Assembly (NCBI RefSeq): GCF_964355755.1
Contig: NC_092672.1
Span: 4,648,001 to 4,712,000 of the forward strand
Length of the DNA stretch: 64,000 nucleotides
Direction of reading: 5' to 3'
DNA from: Antedon mediterranea
Lineage: Eukaryota; Echinodermata; Crinoidea; Comatulida; Antedonidae
Shown: positions 1 through 12,113 of the stretch, one piece after another
How the letters are laid out: each line of letters opens with the position of its first letter
Numbering within the stretch: the first letter of the stretch is position 1
Program-made: the position numbers and the translations under genes
Notes under the pieces: generated by a model
Database searches by the model: none
Told to the model about the DNA's origin: nothing
The model's input: only the letters and a program-made list of their open reading frames with translations

Positions 1-1059
1 CCAATTGCATTTTAGGTAATTCTAACGATTGATTTAGAGCAGAAACGCTGTCTTGAATATTTTCAATCCATTTTAAAATAAACGGTTAATTTGCAGTATA
101 CAGCAGAAACAGACCCTTAAACGCTAAATTCCCTTTCAAGTTTAAAAGTAGGACCTCGGGACACCACTATTATTAATACAGTAATTACAAGGAGAATAAT
201 GTTTATTTATTATTTTTTTCAACCAATGCCTCACAGGGAAGACACCTAGTTTAGTTGTAAAATTAAAGAAACACTATACATTTTATGAAACTACTATATT
301 ATAATGCCTTTTGAATGATAAAAAAAATAGCAAAGTAACAGATGTTAACATAGATTAAAGGTCATATTTCAAAAGAATAATTCTCTCTCTTTCTATAATT
401 AATAATACTGTATCTAATAGATTAAAGTAGACACTGAGTCATTATTTAGGCCTATATCAGTTTATCACTATCATTCCTATAGAAACAATATAGACAGGTA
501 CATTATTTAGGCCTATAGACCAGTAGTAGTATCATACCGTAATTATATCTTATACAATTCCTATAGAAAGAATAGAGACAGGTACATTTAGGCCTACTGT
601 ATATCATTAGTAGATATTAATTAAAATCAGTAATTACTATATATAAACAATTTCTATAGTAGAATGAAATAATACATCTATACATGTGTAACACATACTC
701 GCTGAGTAATCTCAGATTATTATCATTGAAGGTGATGAAAACTGAATATGCATTGGAATTTAATATAGTAATATTCATTGCTCCTACATATCAAATCTCT
801 CTGATATTGGCATAGATGCAGTAATCAGAGCCAAGTCATTTTTAATCAATTTGTATGAATAAAAGTAATAACCATATTGTGCTAATGTAGCAATAACAAC
901 TTTTAAACATTCTTTTAATCATAAAGGACCTACATATTTTAACTCGTTAGACCTTTCTATTAGAAATTGCAATACCTTTTTAAATTTTAAAAGTAAATTA
1001 GAGAATTTTATGCTTAATAATGACACTTTTTAAATTTTTATCTTCCTGACCTTTTACTT
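1..1059. other. Gene-free AT-rich DNA
   Basis: I see no exon here on either strand. The stretch is strongly AT-rich, with three evenly placed AGGCCTA-containing motifs near 447, 507 and 589, each next to a similar run about 60-80 bp long containing a 'cctatagaaa' block. This may be a decayed tandem repeat (about 420-660). Confidence 0.5.
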
Positions 1060-1850
1060 TTTTGCCTTTCTATATATTCTTTATTCAATTTTAACTATTT
1101 TAATATATTTTACTTGCTATGTTTTATGTCGTATTGTTGAGGGACCCTTAAAGCCCCATTCCCTACGTTTTTTAGATCTAATTTAAGATCACAAACTATA
1201 TTTAATGTAAAAATAATACTATATGGTCCTATTGCGATAACTTTTTTCGTCTTTAAACTGTTAAAAATGTGAAAAATAAGTCGATTTTAATAATTATAGC
1301 GGCCCGCTATAAATCCCAAAATGCATTGCGCGCGGATTGATATTTTTCTTTTTCACCTGTAATTCGCCCACTTTTCGATCGATCGTGAGGCCAAAACAAA
1401 TGGAAGACTCCTAACTTTTCAGCGAAAATACCGTGTTTTCCCCAATTTGTATCAACAGAGTCTGGCAAAAATAGAAAGACAATTAATGCAGCAACTATAC
1501 AACGTCAGGCTAGGTATATAGCTCGCGTACGATGTTCGTACGTTACCGTTGTTTACCAGCTAGGCCTACAAAACTAAGCCTAGCTAGGCTAGGCCTAAGA
1601 CCGTCCACGAGAGGTCGATCGCCGCGAGCTACTTAGGTAGTGCATTATTTCTCACTTTTTATTATAATTTACCATAAAACGTACATTTAAGACAAGAAAT
1701 GACATGGTTTAATGTTTTTAAAGTGATATATATGTATTATTTTCCAAAAAACGTCCAAAATTGCAGGGAAGGGGTCTTTAAAATCAGCTTCTGCTGGCTG
1801 GGTCACCCTCGTGAAACATGGTTGAATAAATAAATAAATAAATAATAATT
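1060..1850 (+). mobile_element. LINE-type 3' tail, split by a nested element
   Basis: The two flanks (about 1060-1150 and 1778-1850) read together as a non-LTR retrotransposon 3' end: a T-rich stretch, 'ttgttgagggaccctt', then 'cagcttctgctggctggg' and a terminal (AAAT)n run at about 1829-1848. The first half is cut off exactly at the TTA that flanks the element at 1151-1777, so the younger element sits inside the older one. No reverse-transcriptase reading frame remains. Confidence 0.55.
1151..1777. mobile_element. Non-autonomous TIR element, TTA target site
   Basis: The left end reads AAGCCCCATTCCCTACG and the right end, on the other strand, AGACCCCTTCCCTGC. These are imperfect terminal inverted repeats. 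Both sides are flanked by TTA (1148-1150 and 1778-1780). The interior is non-coding and unusually rich in CpG and AGGCCTA motifs (about 1500-1640). It has no transposase frame. Confidence 0.6.
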
Positions 1851-2734
1851 AAATTGCATTTTAGTTTTTTATTTATGTTTTATTGTTTTATTCTACAAAG
1901 TCACTAGTACTTTTTTGTTATATACAAAACCATTGACATTTTTAAGCCAAAGAATCTTTTATTTAAATATTGTCCCCAAAAACATGAAAAATTAAGATTA
2001 ATAAAAAAAACTTTGAAATACAACGCATTGCACAGTTCTATTATAAAGTTAATCACTTTCGTAGGAAAAAATTAAAAAAATTATGTTTTATAAAAAGACT
2101 AAGTAAACCCTTTGTCTTCCTGTCAATTTGACTATTGTTCAGATTACAGGTAATAAAGTATACTAATTTTTTTTTCCAATCCAATTTTTGGTCAAGTGAA
2201 TAACTATTATGTGACATTAAAATGGCATAATAAACCAAAATATTTTTACAAATTATTTTATCAGGAGGGGCAATATATCTTTAAGCATCCGTGTACAGCT
2301 AATACAGAATTTTATAAGTAAAACAATTATTATTAATAATTTACAAACCATATTAGATTATCAATAAACATATGGTAAAAATCTCACAAATTATCTATTT
2401 CCCTTTACACAACTTTAGCATTACTAAATTACAGACTAATTCATCTTCTTATAGCTTTAATCCTTGTAATGATAAGATATTAATAGCTCAGTATAGAAGT
2501 TTTTCAGACATTTGTACTAATGAAATAGGTTGATAGTTGATGGTCAACGTTATTTTTACTTACTGTACATACTCAAGTATTAACTGTCGTCCAAAATTAC
2601 GATCACTGTTTTATAGAGAGAAATTCAAGACAAGAGAAATTCAAGACAAGACAAATAGCTATTTTAATTTCATTTTTTATATTTTTAAAAAATGTATACG
2701 TACTTGAACATTTTGTAAAGAAAACAGTGAAATA

Positions 2735-2835
2735 AATTACACAAACTAGAAATGGTGTTGGTAGTCTATATCATGCCTAGCTTACCTGGATAAACCAACA
2801 TTAGCCTTTTCAAAAAACAGAAAGAAGAATTTTAG
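2735..2835 (+). repeat. Single-copy relative of the 46-bp satellite
   Basis: The order 'attacacaaac..ggtgtt.gtagtctat' followed by 'ataaaccaac.ttagcc' matches the 46-bp unit and right flank of the array at 13674-14411. Here only one unit is present, so this looks like the unexpanded form of the same dispersed element. Confidence 0.6.
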
Positions 2836-3342
2836 TGGAACACCCCCACCTATCAGTGGAACAGTCTGCTATTTGTATCTTCCAGACATCCCATATATCA
2901 CTGCCATCATAAATATTATTATTCATTCATTCATTCATTCCAATAAAAAAATTATTTCATAAAAAAATGTATTCATACAAAATTAATCTGTAAGAGTGGT
3001 TGGCTAAAATTTAACCAAAAAAATAAAGTTACTTTTTAAATCAGACAAAGAGAGAAAGTACCTAAGCAATATTAACTACAATATAACATGATCACACAAA
3101 CATTTGTCGGTACTGTAAATAACCATTGGGAATAAATCAAGTGTGGGAATAGTCATGTTAGAAATATTTTTATCTTAATAATACGAAAATATAATAAATC
3201 AATTGGCTGTTTAATGGCCAATAGCCATTGTGAATATAAATAATTTGATATAAATAACATGTAAGATCCTGATGGGTTCATGATGGGGACATAGAGCAAC
3301 ATTCTCTTTCCAGGTAGTATAATAAATTACATAGGTTAGTTA

Positions 3343-3556
3343 AGGCCAATTTACACAGACGAGCGGTAACGATAAGTGGAAAACCGCATGCTTGTCCCAC
3401 GTAGAATCCGTATTTATCCTAGGGAGTTTCCACTCAACTGCCCGTCCGCACCACGTTTTGTGTTAAATGATCATAAAAAATAAACAGAATTATATTTTAT
3501 ATTTTTGTTTTCAGCTTAGTGTTTACCGCTTGCAGCTCGTCTGTGTAAATTGGCTT
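3343..3556. mobile_element. Short TIR element (family ending AGGCCAATTTACACAGACG)
   Basis: The left end AGGCCAATTTACACAGACGA is matched in inverse orientation by the right end (about 3534-3555, reading 'cgtctgtgtaaattggct'). The left flank is TTA and the right side is T-rich ending in TTA. It is about 214 bp with no coding potential. Confidence 0.65.
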
Positions 3557-3629
3557 TTAAAATAAAATATTTCTGGGAAACATTGACATTTTGGGCTAAG
3601 CACAAGTTGTACGTGCCAGCCTAGTTTTA

Positions 3630-4314
3630 AGCCTGTTTTCCTGTCGACGTTGAAATACGTTGAGTTGCGTTGAGTTTAAAATCGTTAAAGTTGAAAATAA
3701 AATAGCGATGACGATGATCGAGTCGGACCGCGAATATTTACACATTTTTACGCGATCGTTCATAGTTTCTTGGTTCTCTAGAGCGTTGCTGGGACACGCG
3801 GACGTGAAGTGTTGCAAAACTAAGGCCGGCCACGCGCAGCCGGGACCGCGTGAAAATTGAAAAAGTTACGGGTTTTGATGCTTAAACCCAGCCTAGGACA
3901 TACTTTCGTTGATATCTTAATCTAGGCTTACACTAAAGACAAACATTACATTTAATTGGTTTAATATTATAATTTAATTTAACTTACACTTGTTTTTTTT
4001 AAATATCAGACCTTAAAAGTGTACAAAAAAGGTGAAAAACATCGTCGCGTTGTAAACATTCAAGAATTGTCAGCGCGTACCTATTTTTTCACAAACTGCA
4101 ATGACGTAATTTGTGGACCATTTGATTGGTCAGTTTTAACGATCGTAACGATCGTAATCGTTAAAGTTGACCCGAGTTCAACTTTAACGATTTAAGATTT
4201 TAACGATTTTCAACGTTAATTTTTACCCCCTTTTCCTGTTAAATCGTTGAATATGTCAACTCAACGCAACTCAACGCAACTCAACGTAACTTAACGTCGA
4301 CAGGAAAACAGGCT
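3630..4314. mobile_element. TIR element with GTCGAC ends, TTA target site
   Basis: The left end AGCCTGTTTTCCTGTCGACG and the right end (inverse, 4295-4314) match perfectly. Both flanks are TTA (3627-3629, 4315-4317). Subterminal regions repeat 'gttgagttgc' on the left and its complement 'caactcaacg' three or more times on the right, as in transposase-binding repeats. The inner part has an inverted pair 'aatcgttaaagttga' (about 4157-4193). Open frames inside (for example 3660-3860) are short and resemble nothing I know. Confidence 0.75.
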
Positions 4315-4432
4315 TTAGAAGGACTTCTTAAATATGCATAAAAGTCTTTACTGGGATGGACTAAGTTTTAATGAATTAAGCTTGGTGTTCAGATATTACT
4401 CTTTGATGTTTTTTGTTGTTTTGCCAGTTTAA

Positions 4433-4585
4433 AGGTCTGTCTACACTATCAAACTTTATGTGACAAAACAATGTAATGTTCCCATATATGGACATGATAT
4501 CACTACCATATTTAGGCATATCATTACCATATTTGGGCACATCACACTTTTTTGGTCAAACTAGTTTGTTTGTGTAGAAAGAGCT
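4433..4585. mobile_element. MITE family 1 copy
   Basis: It has the family ends (AGGTCTGTCTACACTATCAA on the left, degraded 'gtgtagaaagagct' on the right). The inside holds the characteristic 'gtgatgtgcccaaatatggt' type modules on the minus strand. It is diverged at the right end. Confidence 0.75.
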
Positions 4586-4798
4586 GTAGACAATATTACA
4601 AGCATAGATTTCTAGCTATACTGTACTTGTTTGACAATAAATTATATAGAGTATTTGGAGTACCTGGCGATGACATTATTTTAGTTTTGTTGGATTGATA
4701 TGAAGAACCTGCTTGCTTGATTAATATTAAGTGATTTTATTGTATGCAGCAACTGTGTAATATCCTTTATTGTGATGTGATGTGATCTAGGACCTTAA

Positions 4799-4958
4799 AG
4801 CTCTGTCTACACTATCAAACTTGATGTGACAAAAAAATGTATGTGCCCATATATGGATATGATGAAGTCATATCACTACCATATTTGGGCATATCACTAC
4901 CATTATTTGGGCACGTCACATTTTTTTATGAAACTATTTTGATAGTGTAGACATAGCT
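4799..4958. mobile_element. MITE family 1 copy
   Basis: The left end is AGCTCTGTCTACACTATCAA and the right end 'tgatagtgtagacatagct', flanked by TAA/TTA. It carries two internal 'catatttgggcatatcacta' modules (minus sense). Confidence 0.8.
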
Positions 4959-5143
4959 TTAAGCAAAGTACTATAGTACTACAAACAAGAACACACACAA
5001 AACAACAGTAATATTCTAAAGTTACAAATTCTATTGGGACACATCCATACATAAAATGGAAGGGGTTATTACATATCCAATAAATCATAAAATTACGATA
5101 CAAAAATAAACCAATACAAAGTTAAATGAATTAAAATACATAC

Positions 5144-5251
5144 CAACGATTGCTTATCGGCTTCTAACACTTTGATTCGTTTTTCAAGATTTTGTATAAA
5201 TTGTAAATTTTCCACATCCTTTTTCCCGTCTTCTGGAAGATTTCTGGAAGG
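5144..5251 (-). CDS. Probable coiled-coil exon of an unidentified gene
   Basis: On the minus strand a 108-bp open segment (36 codons, phase 0 in and out) lies between a CAG acceptor and a GTATGT donor. It encodes a short charged stretch and then heptad-like sequence: VENLQFIQNLEKRIKVLEAD, ending DKQSL. The pattern of L, I and V at a/d positions is that of a coiled coil. The phase matches the donor of the exon at 20912-21580 (also phase 0), and the strand agrees, so both may belong to one gene with a very long intron or with undetected exons between. I do not recognise the family; centrosomal and Golgi coiled-coil proteins look similar but so do many others. Downstream exons were not found in 1-5143. 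Confidence 0.55.
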
Positions 5252-5609
5252 CTGAGAGCGAAAGAATAAAGAAGTATGCATGAGTAAGTAGGTAAAGAAA
5301 CTGAGCTTGCTATAAATATATTCTACATTATTTGCTAGCAGTAATTTCAAGCTGACTTAACTTAACAGTAGCTGTTCAATGAAGCATAACTTTAAAACTT
5401 GTACAAAGTCTGTTCTAGAAAGAAAGTATGAAATAACGGATGTAGAAAAAATCCTGTTTAAAAATGGCGGAATATTCTGTTGATGATGAGAGAGTGTTTG
5501 CAATGATGATGTTGTTTAGGAACAAAGACAGAATGGTGTTGAGATGATGTGTTGTGAATTGATGAGAGTGTTGCAATGTTGTTGTCATGGGAACAAAGAT
5601 CAAAATAGT

Positions 5610-6796
5610 ATGATGACGATGATAATGGTGTTAAGATGATAATGATGATGGCATTGTGATGATGGCATTGTGATGAGGGTGTTGTGATAATGATGGTGTT
5701 GTGATAATGATGGTGTTATGATGGTATTGTGATGGTGTTGTGATGATGGCGTTGTGATGATGGCGTTGTGATGATGGCGTTGTGATGATCATGTTGTGAT
5801 GATGGTGTTGTGATGATGGTGTTGTGATAATGATGATGGTGTAGTGATAATGATGATGGTGTAGTGATAATGATGATGGTGTTTTGATAGTAATGGAATT
5901 GTGATGATGGTGTGGTGATGATGATGGTGTTGTGATGATGGTGTTGTAATGATGGTGTTATGATGATGTTGCGATAATGGTGTTGTGATGATGGTGTTAT
6001 GATGATGGTGTTGTGATGATGGCGTTGTGATGATGGCGTTGTGATGATGGCGTTGTAATGATGGTGTTGTGATGATGGTGTTGCGATAATGGTGTTGCGA
6101 TGATGGTGTTGCGATGATGGTGTTATGATGATGGCGTTGTGATGATGGTGTTGTGATAATGGTGTTGTGATAATGGTGTTGTGATGATGGTGTTGTGATG
6201 ATGGTGTTGTGATGATGTTGCGATAATGGTGTTGTGATGATGGTGTTGTGATGATGGTGTTGCGATGATGGTGTTGCGATAATGGTGTTTTGATGATGGT
6301 GTTATGATGATGTTGCGATAATGGTGTTGTGATGATGGTGTTATGATGATGGTGTTGTGATGATGGCGTTGTGATGATGGCGTTGTGATGATGCCATGGC
6401 GTTGTGATGATGGCATTGTGATGATGGCATTGTGATGATGGTGTTGTAATGATGGTGTTGTGATGATGGTGTCGTGATGATGGTGTAGTGATAATGGTGT
6501 TGTGATGATGGTGTTGCGATGATGGCGTTGCGATGATGGCGTTGCGATGATGGCGTTGTGATGATGGCGTTGTGATGATGGTGTTTGTGATGATGGCGTT
6601 GTGATGATGGCGTTGTGATGATGGCGTTGTGATGATGGCGTTTGTGATGATGGCGTTGTGATGATGGCGTTGTGATGATGGCGTTGTGATGATGGTGTTG
6701 TGATGATGGTGTTGTGATGATGATGTTGTGATGATGGTGTTGTGATAATGATGATGGTGTTGTGATAATTATGATGGTGTTGTGATAGTAATGGAA
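5610..6796. repeat. 15-bp minisatellite, about 1.2 kb
   Basis: Tandem units near tgatgatggtgttg(t) with variants ggCgttg, ggTgttg, gataatggtg. The plus strand is almost free of C. The minus strand stays open in two frames and would read His/Thr/Ile-rich repeats; this follows from the period being a multiple of three and is not evidence of a gene. A looser GATGATG-rich zone starts near 5480. Confidence 0.9.
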
Positions 6797-8150
6797 ATGT
6801 TGATAGGAGGACATTCGTGAGGCAGGAAGATATATGACAGATATTGGATTAGAAAGAAAGAATTTAGTGATGAATTACCAAAGCAATATTAGTGGTGATG
6901 ATAAAGATTGTTAAAATAATAATGTGATGATAATGTTTGTATAAGAACACCTTTGAGGAGATACTTGCTTTTCCGTGTTAAAATAAAGTATCTATTATTA
7001 CTATTGTTAGAGGTAATAGTAATGAAGGTCACAGAATACATAATATTCTTGGCAATTTTGTAGCAACATCATTTCTGTGAAAGTGATAAATTTAACATGA
7101 TAGATGAAAACGATGACAGATGCAATATGAGAACATTACGAATTATGGTTTATAGATGACTAATATAAAACAAAATTAATAATAACAAATTATTATTCAA
7201 AAAAATGAATTATTAATTATTAACAGAAGCACCAACAAGTGGTGATTAGTTGATAATGAACTCTAAAGAAAGTTCTAAATGTTCAAGTAAGTGGTCCGAT
7301 TTATATATTTCACAAATAAGTAGTTTTCAAGAAAGATAAAATATTATTTGTTGTAATAATAACACAAAAAAAGGGAAAATATGGAATATGGAAAATATGG
7401 AATATGGTATCTTTATTTTTAAAAATTATCCAGCCACGAAATAGACTCAACCATTAATAAAAATACATTGCCAGACAGAATGGAAAAAAGCCATGGGTCA
7501 GGCCTACTGTATACTACATAGCACTTTCACTGCTGGTTTCCTAGTTTGAAAAGGGTACTAAAGTAAAAAGGGGGGTACTATTGACCCCTATGAACCCCTT
7601 AAGACTTTACAAACTGTAACATCACAGTTTTATCCTCGACACTGTCAGGTCACAAACCAATTGCCATAAAATCATAATTTGGCTGCTGATACGTCCTGGA
7701 TAGGACGTGTTCGAAACATTGCTGTTTAATAAACAAGAAAGTCCAGTTGATCATAGTAACTAACACAGTACAGATACTAATTTTTTATTTCAAGCAATAA
7801 GAAATAAAAATACATAAACTGACTATTTTTATTAAGTAAAAGTATAAAAAAATACAGAAAAATAAATTCCAATATATGGTATGTTCTAAATAAAAAATAA
7901 AAAAGGTTTTCTTGTATGTTAATTTACACTTGTATGTGTGTACTGTAAGTAGCCCCTTGTGTAAAGCCTACAGCACATATACTTAAAGTTCACTAAAGTA
8001 ATAATATGTTGCTATATAACAGTGTCTGACAATAATGTCCCACAGCTAGTACATATACAGTACTAATAGTAATATTATTGTGAAAATATATATTTAAAAA
8101 AACATTATTTTTGAAAAAAGGTGGAAAAATGGACAGTGTTCACTGCATAA
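6797..8150. other. Gene-free stretch
   Basis: No supportable exon. It holds a degenerate retroposon-like tail ending 'aataaagtatctattatt' (about 6940-7000), a tandem 'atggaatatggaaaat' duplication (7379-7405), a fragment similar to the 2735/16200 dispersed repeat ('cagccacgaaatagactc', about 7430), and a small hairpin 'acgtcctggataggacgt' (about 7691). Confidence 0.4.
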
Positions 8151-8226
8151 AGCTCTGTCTGTAGAAACCATTTGGGCACATCACACCTTTTTTGGTCTTA
8201 ACTAGTTTGATAGTGTGGACAGAGCT
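8151..8226. mobile_element. MITE family 1, internally deleted copy
   Basis: It has a left end AGCTCTGTCTG joined directly to the right half ('catttgggcacatcacacc' to 'gtgtggacagagct'). About half of the element is missing. Confidence 0.75.
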
Positions 8227-8335
8227 TATAATACTACTTTCACATTGCCTTACAAAACTTGTCAGTCCAGTCAGTCAGTGTTGATGTGTGCAAACTCCAA
8301 AGGTTGCTAGGCCATCTGAAAGGACTACTAACTAA

Positions 8336-8482
8336 AGCTCTGTCTACACTATCAAACGTTATGTGACAAAAATGTGATGTGCCCATATATGGACATGATG
8401 ATGTCACTACCATATTTGGGAATATTACTACTACCATATTTGGGCACATCACACTTTTTTGTCAAACTCAAAAGTTTGAGCT
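8336..8482. mobile_element. MITE family 1 copy, TAA target duplication
   Basis: The left end is AGCTCTGTCTACACTATCAA. The right end is truncated to 'agtttgagct'. It is flanked on both sides by TAA (8333-8335, 8483-8485). Confidence 0.8.
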
Positions 8483-9061
8483 TAATAGAAAAAAATACAA
8501 AATAAAAAACTAGTTTATAAAATTCTTAATATTTTTACAGTATGTCAAAAACCGGATAGAAAGCCAATCAATATAAATGAAGTTTGGTAATCTAATCTAA
8601 GTTCATATTTGTCACAAACCTAAATCCATAATTTCTAAAATATCTAAAACTTGAGGGCATTGCTGTCATTAAAAAAAAAAATATGCACATAAGTATTAAA
8701 TTTCAAATATCATAAGACTAAGATTTTTTATTTCCATAATTTCAAATTTGATATTTCAACATAATGGTTACCTTTTCCTTTATATATTAAACATGATTGA
8801 AGAAGAGACTTTTGTTGACATCGAAACTGATGAAAAGGGATAATGCTAGAGTGCGTAGGGGTGGATGTCAAAGTTAAGCGTGGGTGGAAAAATAATAAAA
8901 CAATACTTTCTGATATTCTGAGGATTCTTGGGAGTACATAGGTGATGTGTTGGGGAGGGTGGAAAACTTGGAAGGTTGATTTATACATCCATACATTTTA
9001 ACAGTCTACTATTAAGACATAGTTTCTCAAAAAATGATATCTGGTTTCAAATGGATATCTA

Positions 9062-9229
9062 AAAATAAATGTTAACTTTTTTAATAAACCAGTTGCCAAG
9101 TACTTACTTGCTACGATGAAAATCATGTGAACGTCATTTGCGTGACCAAGGCTACAGAAAATAGCCGAAACGTAGCAAGTAAGTACTTGGCAACTGGTTT
9201 TTATCACAAAAGTTAACATTTATTTTAAA
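9062..9229. mobile_element. Fold-back element
   Basis: Arms of about 55 bp are inverted copies of each other: the left contains 'aaaccagttgccaagtactt' and the right 'aagtacttggcaactggttt'. The outer ends are 'aaataaatgttaactttt' and its inverse. The loop is about 55 bp and includes a smaller inverted pair 'ggctacag..gccgaaacgtagc'. It has no coding content. Confidence 0.75.
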
Positions 9230-9754
9230 ATAAAGACATAGTGTTAACACATGAAACAATATTTTATTCTATAAATGTTTACAACTGAATTGAAAATATA
9301 GAATACATTTTTTACATTTCTACTTAATGTCTAATCACAAATCCTTCAATCAAAGTCTATAAATACAATCCAATATTGATAATAGCAATCATCATCAAAT
9401 ACAAATTTCTTTAAAAAAAAAAGGTGAAATTCCTACAAATTGCAAATTATTAATCAATATAATAAACAGTAAATCCATCAAGTTATCAAATTATTTTAAT
9501 ATCATCTTATAGCCTTTCTATTAAACATAGCCCACACAAATACTGTATATTTTATTACTGATTTTTAATGAAACTTATTTGGCTACAAGATTCTCCTTAA
9601 TTTCTCCCAGTATTTATTTTCATTTATTCATGCTGATAAAGTCCACAAAAGCAAAACATAAAAAGAAAAAATTAAAAAGAAAAAATTAAAAACACAAAAG
9701 TAGAAAAGGAACTATATTTCCACTGTGGTCCGTACACTGATACAGGGGTCCCAA

Positions 9755-9860
9755 GTCTACCGCTACTCGCGGTAGTCTACCGCTTTAAGTACCCATCTAC
9801 CGCGCTACCGCTATCTCGACGTTTTCTACCGCATTTTGATTTTTTTACCGCATTTTCAAA
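9755..9860. repeat. Cluster of TACCGC motifs
   Basis: Within about 100 bp the hexamer TACCGC occurs some eight times, often as 'ctaccgct' or 'taccgcattt', inside very AT-rich surroundings. Spacing is irregular, so it is a degenerate repeat or a cluster of binding-site-like words. No exon fits it. Confidence 0.5.
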
Positions 9861-10034
9861 TTTCCCCATATTTTGATATTAATAATAACAGAAGATATTT
9901 TTTTTAACTAAATTACTGTACATTATAAATATTATTTTTAAAATAAAAAAAAATATTCTTCATAATTTATCATTAAATCTCTCCATATTTTTATGTTCAC
10001 TTTTAAGGATTATTTACAAGATGTAGTGACCTAA

Positions 10035-10208
10035 AGCTCTGTCTACATTATCAAAATTTATGTGAAAAAAAAAAGTGATGTGCCCATATAGACATGATGA
10101 TATCATTATTATATTTGGGCAAATCACTACCATATTTGGACATATCACTAGCATATTTGGGCACATCACACTTTTTTTTCAAACTAGTTTGATAGTATAG
10201 ACAGAGCT
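10035..10208. mobile_element. MITE family 1 copy, TAA target duplication
   Basis: Complete ends, with exact TAA on both sides (10032-10034, 10209-10211). It has three internal 'atatttggg/acatatcac' modules, one more than most copies. Confidence 0.85.
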
Positions 10209-10659
10209 TAAAACATGACAGATTACAAGCAAGACTTAATGATCGTTAAACTTCATCATCATTTTATTCAAAACCTTCTTTCCTGTCACGTATGATTAAA
10301 GATTCAAACAAATCACTTGTAATAATCTTTGATTACATTTTTTTTCTTACATAATGAGAATACGAAATGTGTATCATATGCTAGATTTGTGACATAAAAG
10401 TTACTTATGTAGAAAAGTGACATGCACAGTCAGGGTTATGGAATTAGGCCTAGATCATGCGTTAAAATCAAGCCACATTCTAAATAGCGAAGACAGCGGA
10501 ATATTTCCAAACGAGAGAATCTAGACACAAAAAAATCATAAGTATGTTTTATTTGTGACATATCTCGTCCCACAGAGAGGAAAGGTTAATTGATGTCCAG
10601 ATACATGAAAGAGCATTGTATAAAAATTGTGATAAATGAAAGACTCCCTACTAACATTA

Positions 10660-10792
10660 AGCTCTGTCTACACTATCAAATGAGTTTGACAAAAAAAAAG
10701 TGTGATGTGCCCAAATATGGTAGTGATATGCCCAAATATGGTATCATCATTTCCATATGGGCACATTGCATTTTTTTGGTGTAGACAGAGCT
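10660..10792. mobile_element. MITE family 1 copy, TTA target duplication
   Basis: Complete ends, with exact TTA on both sides (10657-10659, 10793-10795). The modules read 'gtgatgtgcccaaatatgg' on the plus strand. Confidence 0.85.
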
Positions 10793-11395
10793 TTATCTTT
10801 TGTTTGAACTTTGGGTAATGTTGAATGTTAACATTTTTTGTCAATGATCAACCACCAATTTAAACGGTTATGTAGCGGAAATGGTTTAAAAATTATATAC
10901 ATATTGAAATAATGGTTTATATGGCATGCAGCAGAAACGGCCCTTAGGGAAACAATAGTGTACACTTTGATGGAATAAATATTTGTACAAAAGAAGAAGT
11001 TGCCTAAAATGTCAACTAATATTCATTTTCCTGCGTATTGTTGTCAGTATTAATATCAGAAATATTTTTAAATTTTAAACCTTTAATTTATTTGTTCATG
11101 TGTTTTTTATCACTCTAACTTGTGTTCGATTCATCACCCATAATGAGTTATTACTTGTCAAAATTGATGTATTCTGGTTGAACATGATGAATTCAAACCT
11201 GACTTTAAACCCTTCATTTGCACATTATACATATTGCTTTCTCCAAATAACTATCTGAATAAAGTTATATTAGATCTAGGACAAAATCCAATTAAAGAGC
11301 ACAGGGTGGGTGTTTAATTCAAAATATTGATATTTAAATATTAATATTCTATATACAGACACATAATAAATTCTAAATATGAATGAATTCATTAA

Positions 11396-11515
11396 TTTGA
11401 AACAATAAAGATGAGGAAATCTGTGAGAATGAAAAAAGGCTGTCCCCAACTGAGATTCGAACTTGGATTATGCTGATGTCCTAACCATTAGACAACTGGG
11501 ACTTTCATATTATTT
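11396..11515 (-). mobile_element. SINE-like tRNA-derived repeat, family 2
   Basis: On the minus strand a tRNA-like head can be read: an A-box-like 'ccagttgtctaatggttag' and a B-box-like 'aagttcgaatctca'. It is followed by a segment ending 'ttctcacagatttcctcat'. A related copy lies at 20280-20380 with the same tail. Probably SINE-derived, not a functional tRNA. Confidence 0.55.
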
Positions 11516-11907
11516 TCACAATTTGATTGACCTAACAAGTTTTAATTTATCATCATTCATATTGTTTAACATTATGAGTCAAAAAGAAAGATCCACCCAA
11601 AAACAGCCAGCCAATATGATTGTATGAGAGTATTGTACAGTATATCAGGTGCCAATCTTTATAGCGTATATTGTCATCCGGTATACAAACCAATACAAAC
11701 CGTCAATATCTTTTGTTTACATACTGTTTAATATGCGTATGTATAACAACAATAATGAATCAGATTTAATGAATCATACTTGTAAAATATAACACTGTTT
11801 TGTAATCGTTTATGCTTAATAGGATCAAGGGAAAACCACAATGCTGACCATCAGAGATACTAGATTATTTAGGACTCCCAATGGAAGCTATTTCTTATGT
11901 GTAGTAA

Positions 11908-12072
11908 ATCTCTGTATACTATCAAACTAGTTTGACAAAAAAAAAGGTGTGATGTGCCCAAATGTGGTACTGATGTGCCCAAATATGGTATAGACGTGAT
12001 ATGCCCAAATATGGTATTGATGATGTCATCACATTTTGTTGTCACATAAAGTTTGATAGTGTAGACAGAGCT
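11908..12072. mobile_element. MITE family 1 copy
   Basis: The left end is degraded (ATCTCTGTATACTATCAAAC) and the right end complete (GTTTGATAGTGTAGACAGAGCT then TTA, only partly shown here as tgatagtgtagacagagct). It has three internal modules with 'cccaaatatggta'. Confidence 0.8.
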
Positions 12073-12113
12073 TTAATTGGGTCATCCTGAATATATTGAT
12101 TTGACAGTATTAT

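Noticed and set aside
3660-3860. Plus-strand frame inside the GTCGAC-ended element as a transposase remnant
   Set aside because: Only 66 codons, no DDE or DNA-binding motif.
6123-6814. Long His/Thr-rich minus-strand frames (97 and 157 codons)
   Set aside because: They lie wholly inside the 15-bp minisatellite; the period keeps frames open without selection.
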